A stretch of DNA of 64,000 bases from CBDIDH01 sp965277595. Its GTDB lineage: Bacteria > Planctomycetota > Planctomycetia > Isosphaerales > Isosphaeraceae. Below are positions 61,523 through 64,000 of this stretch, in pieces (position 1 is the stretch's first letter; the number at the start of each line of letters is the position of its first letter). The notes under the pieces are model-generated. The model was not told where the DNA came from, searched no databases, and saw only the letters and a list, made by a program, of their open reading frames with translations. Location of the stretch: the NCBI GenBank assembly GCA_965277595.1, contig CBDIDH010000002.1:3038001-3102000 (forward strand), written 5' to 3'. The position numbers and the translations under genes are program-made.

Positions 61523-62509
61523 TCATGCGTTTAAGGGCCGAGGCGCCGGGTTGTTGACCGGATTCCAGGGAGTCTGACCCAGCAAGACGCGGCGGATCTC
61601 GGACGCGGCCTTGGTGCGAAGCTCAACAAACCCCTCAACACTATAGAAGGCGGAATGAGGCGTGAAAAGGACTGCGGGATGAAAACGCAAACGGTCGTCG
61701 TCGAGCGGTTCACGTTCGACGACATCGAGCGCCGCGGCGGAAATCTGTCCGGAATCGAGCGCCTCGACGAGGGCGGCCTGATCGATGACGGGGCCTCGGG
61801 CGGTGTTGATCAGGATCGCGCCGGGGCGCATTTTACCCAGGGTCTCGGCGTTGATGAGGTGGTGGGTCGTCTCGTTGAGATAGCAATGAAGGCTGACGAT
61901 ATGGCTTTGCGTCAAAAGCTCGTCGAGGGTTTCGGCCCGGCGAATGCCCAGAGCCTTGTCGTGCCCTTGTTTTACGAGCGGGTCGTAAAAGAGGACGTCG
62001 AGACCGAACGCCTTGGCTCGAAGCGCCGTGGCGGTGCCGATTCGTCCGCAACCGATGAGGCCGAGGGTCTTGCCGCGGAGTCGAGGAGCGCCGACGGCGG
62101 TTTCATAATGCCAGTCGCCGCCTCGGATTGCGGAATGGCAGGGAATGAGGCGACGCACCAGGGCGAGAAGGAACATGATCGTGTGATCGGCGACTTCCTC
62201 GGTGCCGTAGTCGGGGACGTTGCAGACGAGCACGCCGTGGCGACTGGCCGAGGCGAGGTCGACATTGTTGTAGCCGACCCCCGCGCGAACGATGCACTTG
62301 CACCTCGGCGCGGCGGCGAAAGTCGCCTCGCCGATCGACGCGATGTCGTGAAAGAGAAGCAGGGCGTCGGCGTCGGCCAGATAGGGGAGAAGCGAGGCTT
62401 CGTCGGTGGCCTGGGCGAGAACAACCTCGGCGATCGCGTTGAGGATCGGGGCTTCGATCGTGGCTTCGTTTAAGAAATCGGCGACGACGACCGTGAACGG
62501 GGCAGCCAT
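61523..62509 (-). CDS. D-2-hydroxyacid dehydrogenase, CtBP-like
   Basis: The 328-residue enzyme reduces 2-oxoacids or oxidises D-2-hydroxyacids with NAD(H). The nucleotide motif LGLIGCGRIGTATALRAKAF is intact, and the catalytic Arg (NTARGPVID), Glu (VVEREPLDDD) and His (FTPHSAFYS) are all present. GVGYNNVDLASASRHGVLVC and YGTEEVADHTIMFLLALVRR match C-terminal-binding-protein-like members. ATG 62509 is the natural start. It is divergent from an HpaI-type aldolase gene, whose products could feed a related pathway. Confidence 0.92.
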   Translation of the reverse strand: MAAPFTVVVADFLNEATIEAPILNAIAEVVLAQATDEASLLPYLADADALLLFHDIASIGEATFAAAPRCKCIVRAGVGYNNVDLASASRHGVLVCNVPDYGTEEVADHTIMFLLALVRRLIPCHSAIRGGDWHYETAVGAPRLRGKTLGLIGCGRIGTATALRAKAFGLDVLFYDPLVKQGHDKALGIRRAETLDELLTQSHIVSLHCYLNETTHHLINAETLGKMRPGAILINTARGPVIDQAALVEALDSGQISAAALDVVEREPLDDDRLRFHPAVLFTPHSAFYSVEGFVELRTKAASEIRRVLLGQTPWNPVNNPAPRPLNA

Positions 62510-62642
62510 GAACGAGGTCTCAGTTGGGTTCGTTTCGTTCTGGGAAAGGGGGAACAACCCCCTTGGTTATCCGCGATCCTCGGGGTACGTTCAACGCCCA
62601 GCCTCGCCACTGGATCGGTTCGTTTTTGGGAGAGATTCCGGC

Positions 62643-63422
62643 ATGCCTCGAATCAAGCAGTTGCTGGCCGATGGTGGCTTCGTTCGGTTGTTCGGGATCG
62701 GCCAACTTTATCATCCCAAGCTGATCGAAATCGTCGGCGAGCATGGCGAGTTTGATGCGCTCTGGCTGGACGCCGAGCACGCGGGCCTGGGGATGAAGGA
62801 GATCGAGATCGCCACGATGGCCGCTCGGGCGTATGGAATGGATCATTTCGTGAGGATGCCGGCGACGGATTACGCGGCGATCATGCGGGTGCTGGAAGCG
62901 GGGGCGGGGGGGGTGATGGTCAGCATGGTCCGAAGTCCCGAGGAGGCGGAACAGGCGGTGCGCTGGACGAAGTTTTATCCGAGAGGCGAGCGCGGGATGA
63001 ACGGAGGCAACCGCGACGGCCGGTTCGGCCTGATGCCGCTGGGCGAGTATGTCGCCAAGGCGAACGCCGAAACCTTTGTCGGCCTTCAAATTGAGACACA
63101 AGGGGCGATCGACGCCGTGGCGGAACTGGCCGCGATTCCCGACGTTGACCTGCTCTTTGTCGGTCCGGCCGATATCAGCCAGGTTTGCGGCGTGCCGGGA
63201 GATTTTGAGAATCCCAAATGTCTCGACACGATTGAACGGATCGCACGCGCCTGCAATGACGCGGGGAAGCCCTGGGGCATCGTGCCGCGAGGCGCTGAGT
63301 ATGCCGAGAGAATGAAGAACTGGGGCTGTCGGATGTTCGTTTTCGGATTTGATATCCATGCGTTTCACGCGGGGATTCGAGCATCGAAGGAACGATATGC
63401 CCCATTCTTCAAGGCGCCATAA
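62643..63422 (+). CDS. HpcH/HpaI family aldolase
   Basis: The 259-residue product has the family sequence: FDALWLDAEHAGLG with the metal-site acidic pair, RMPATDYAAIMRVLEAGAGG, GVMVSMVRSPEEAEQAV, PRGERGMNG, VGLQIETQGAIDAV and LLFVGPADISQVCG. It should cleave or form 2-keto-3-deoxy-type or hydroxy-keto acids using a divalent metal. ATG 62643 follows GGGAGAG by eight bases; the open frame upstream is shadow. The adjacent hydroxyacid dehydrogenase suggests a shared sugar-acid pathway. Confidence 0.93.
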   Translation: MPRIKQLLADGGFVRLFGIGQLYHPKLIEIVGEHGEFDALWLDAEHAGLGMKEIEIATMAARAYGMDHFVRMPATDYAAIMRVLEAGAGGVMVSMVRSPEEAEQAVRWTKFYPRGERGMNGGNRDGRFGLMPLGEYVAKANAETFVGLQIETQGAIDAVAELAAIPDVDLLFVGPADISQVCGVPGDFENPKCLDTIERIARACNDAGKPWGIVPRGAEYAERMKNWGCRMFVFGFDIHAFHAGIRASKERYAPFFKAP

Positions 63423-63473
63423 AGAAAGGCGCTTGAGGGTTTCCGGGGAGGCGTAAGTTGGTTGATTAGCAAG

Positions 63474-63543
63474 GACAAAGGACAAAGGACAAAGGACAAA
63501 GGACAAAGGACAAAGGACAAAGGACAAAGGACAAAGGACCAAT
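63474..63543. repeat. GGACAAA heptamer tandem array
   Basis: Nine perfect GGACAAA units and one GGACCAA occupy 70 bases without interruption. The array lies 51 bases after the HpaI-type aldolase stop and 46 bases before a palindromic repeat. Confidence 0.95.
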
Positions 63544-63589
63544 AAATTCGGGCATCGACCCATCATGACGATCGAGAGCCGCGAAGAAA

Positions 63590-63628
63590 CCGATGACCGA
63601 GAAAACGCTTTTTCGTCGGTCATCGGTC
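63590..63628. repeat. Palindromic GATGACC/GGTCATC element
   Basis: ACCGATGACCGA (63590-63601) and TCGGTCATCGGT (63617-63628) form a perfect 12-base-pair stem around 15 bases. GAAAACGTCTC follows at 63649-63659, matching the right end of other copies. It lies between converging genes and could act as a terminator, though without a T run. Confidence 0.88.
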
Positions 63629-63655
63629 TTCATTATCAGTCCCTGTGAAAACGTC

Positions 63656-64000
63656 TCAGCGTTCGTTGCGACTGGAGAGGTCGCGGGTTCGGTTGTTCTC
63701 AATCGCGGCGACGACGCCGTTGCTGACACGGCGATAGAGCGTCGACCGATAAGGAGCGGGGACATCGTTGTTGATCCAGGCGATGGCCTGATTGGCGCTG
63801 CCGCGACGCCCCTGAGATTCGGCGATCGCGCCAAGGGCGACGAGACGACGAGACTGGTCGGGATAGAGAGTGACCGACTTGCGGGCATCGTCGAACCGGC
63901 CGACGGAGATGAGGTTGTCGATCAAAACGCCGGCAAGGACGGCGCGGGGGTCGTCGAGAGGGATCGAGGCGACGGCTTCGGCGGCCTCGCGATAGGTGGC
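63656..64000 (-). CDS. C-terminal part of a helical, TPR-like protein
   Basis: The frame is open through the window edge, so the 5' part lies outside. The visible 114 residues are helical with alpha-alpha repeat character (YREAAEAVASIPLDDPRAVL, LISVGRFDDARKSVTLYPD, GAIAESQGRRGSANQAIAWI), suggesting a TPR-like or related scaffold. A TTG at 63925 is not the likely start. Function is unknown. Confidence 0.55.
   Translation of the reverse strand, partial: ATYREAAEAVASIPLDDPRAVLAGVLIDNLISVGRFDDARKSVTLYPDQSRRLVALGAIAESQGRRGSANQAIAWINNDVPAPYRSTLYRRVSNGVVAAIENNRTRDLSSRNER

Overview
The window is high-GC DNA with gene families typical of planctomycetes. These include two large secreted proteins that join a beta-propeller, HEAT-like repeats and a C-terminal c-type haem site, a ThuA protein, Tat-exported Gfo/Idh/MocA proteins, a secreted SUMF1-type protein, a CRTAC1 (FG-GAP/UnbV) lipoprotein, a subtilase with the planctomycete LExRxLLS N-terminal motif, and a decayed integrase of planctomycete type. 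I infer a chromosomal segment of an Isosphaeraceae-like planctomycete. This rests on family recognition by eye; no database search was possible.

Layout. 0-6.8 kb: a tightly overlapping surface-glycan cluster (methyltransferase, flippase, methyltransferase, two GT4 glycosyltransferases, and a third GT4 that converges on them). 7-15 kb: a DEAD-box helicase, a PHP-domain protein, an overlapping rhomboid/DUF1802/gpsA operon and a large secreted protein with a Pro/Ala tail. 15.6-23 kb: a CRTAC1 lipoprotein with a TPR partner, two GT2 glycosyltransferases, a methyltransferase paralogous to the one at the window start, and two small membrane proteins. 23-31.5 kb: secreted catabolic-type genes (PVC cytochrome, ThuA, Gfo/Idh, SUMF1) and an ApbE flavin transferase. 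31.7-39.6 kb: four tRNA genes (Ile-GAT, Glu-CTC, His-GTG, Ala-CGC) among a WYL regulator, a hydrolase, a BON protein, a sigma factor, a ferritin-like protein, a molybdopterin oxidoreductase and an integrase remnant beside tRNA-His. 40-51 kb: a double class II aldolase, YaiI, another Gfo/Idh protein, a GT4, two hypotheticals, a second and larger PVC cytochrome, and kdsB. 51-64 kb: a subtilase, an SDR enzyme, an ABC exporter with a degenerate ATPase domain next to an ABC-2 permease, acylphosphatase, a LarA-like protein without catalytic residues, an ECF sigma factor, a D-2-hydroxyacid dehydrogenase and an HpaI-type aldolase.

The most unusual signals are not single genes. Intergenic spaces repeatedly carry heptamer-based repeats of two kinds: palindromic GGTCATC/GATGACC elements with recurring end sequences, and GGACAAA or GGGCAAA tandem arrays. 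Two genes take their stop codons from the first kind. Among proteins, three look like catalytic folds that have lost their active sites: the ABC exporter ATPase domain, the LarA-like protein, and the second half of the class II aldolase.

Most long open frames antisense to these genes are GC-rich shadows and were left out. Start sites were moved inward where homology, a ribosome-binding site or an ATGA-type overlap supported it. Both the first and the last gene run off the window.
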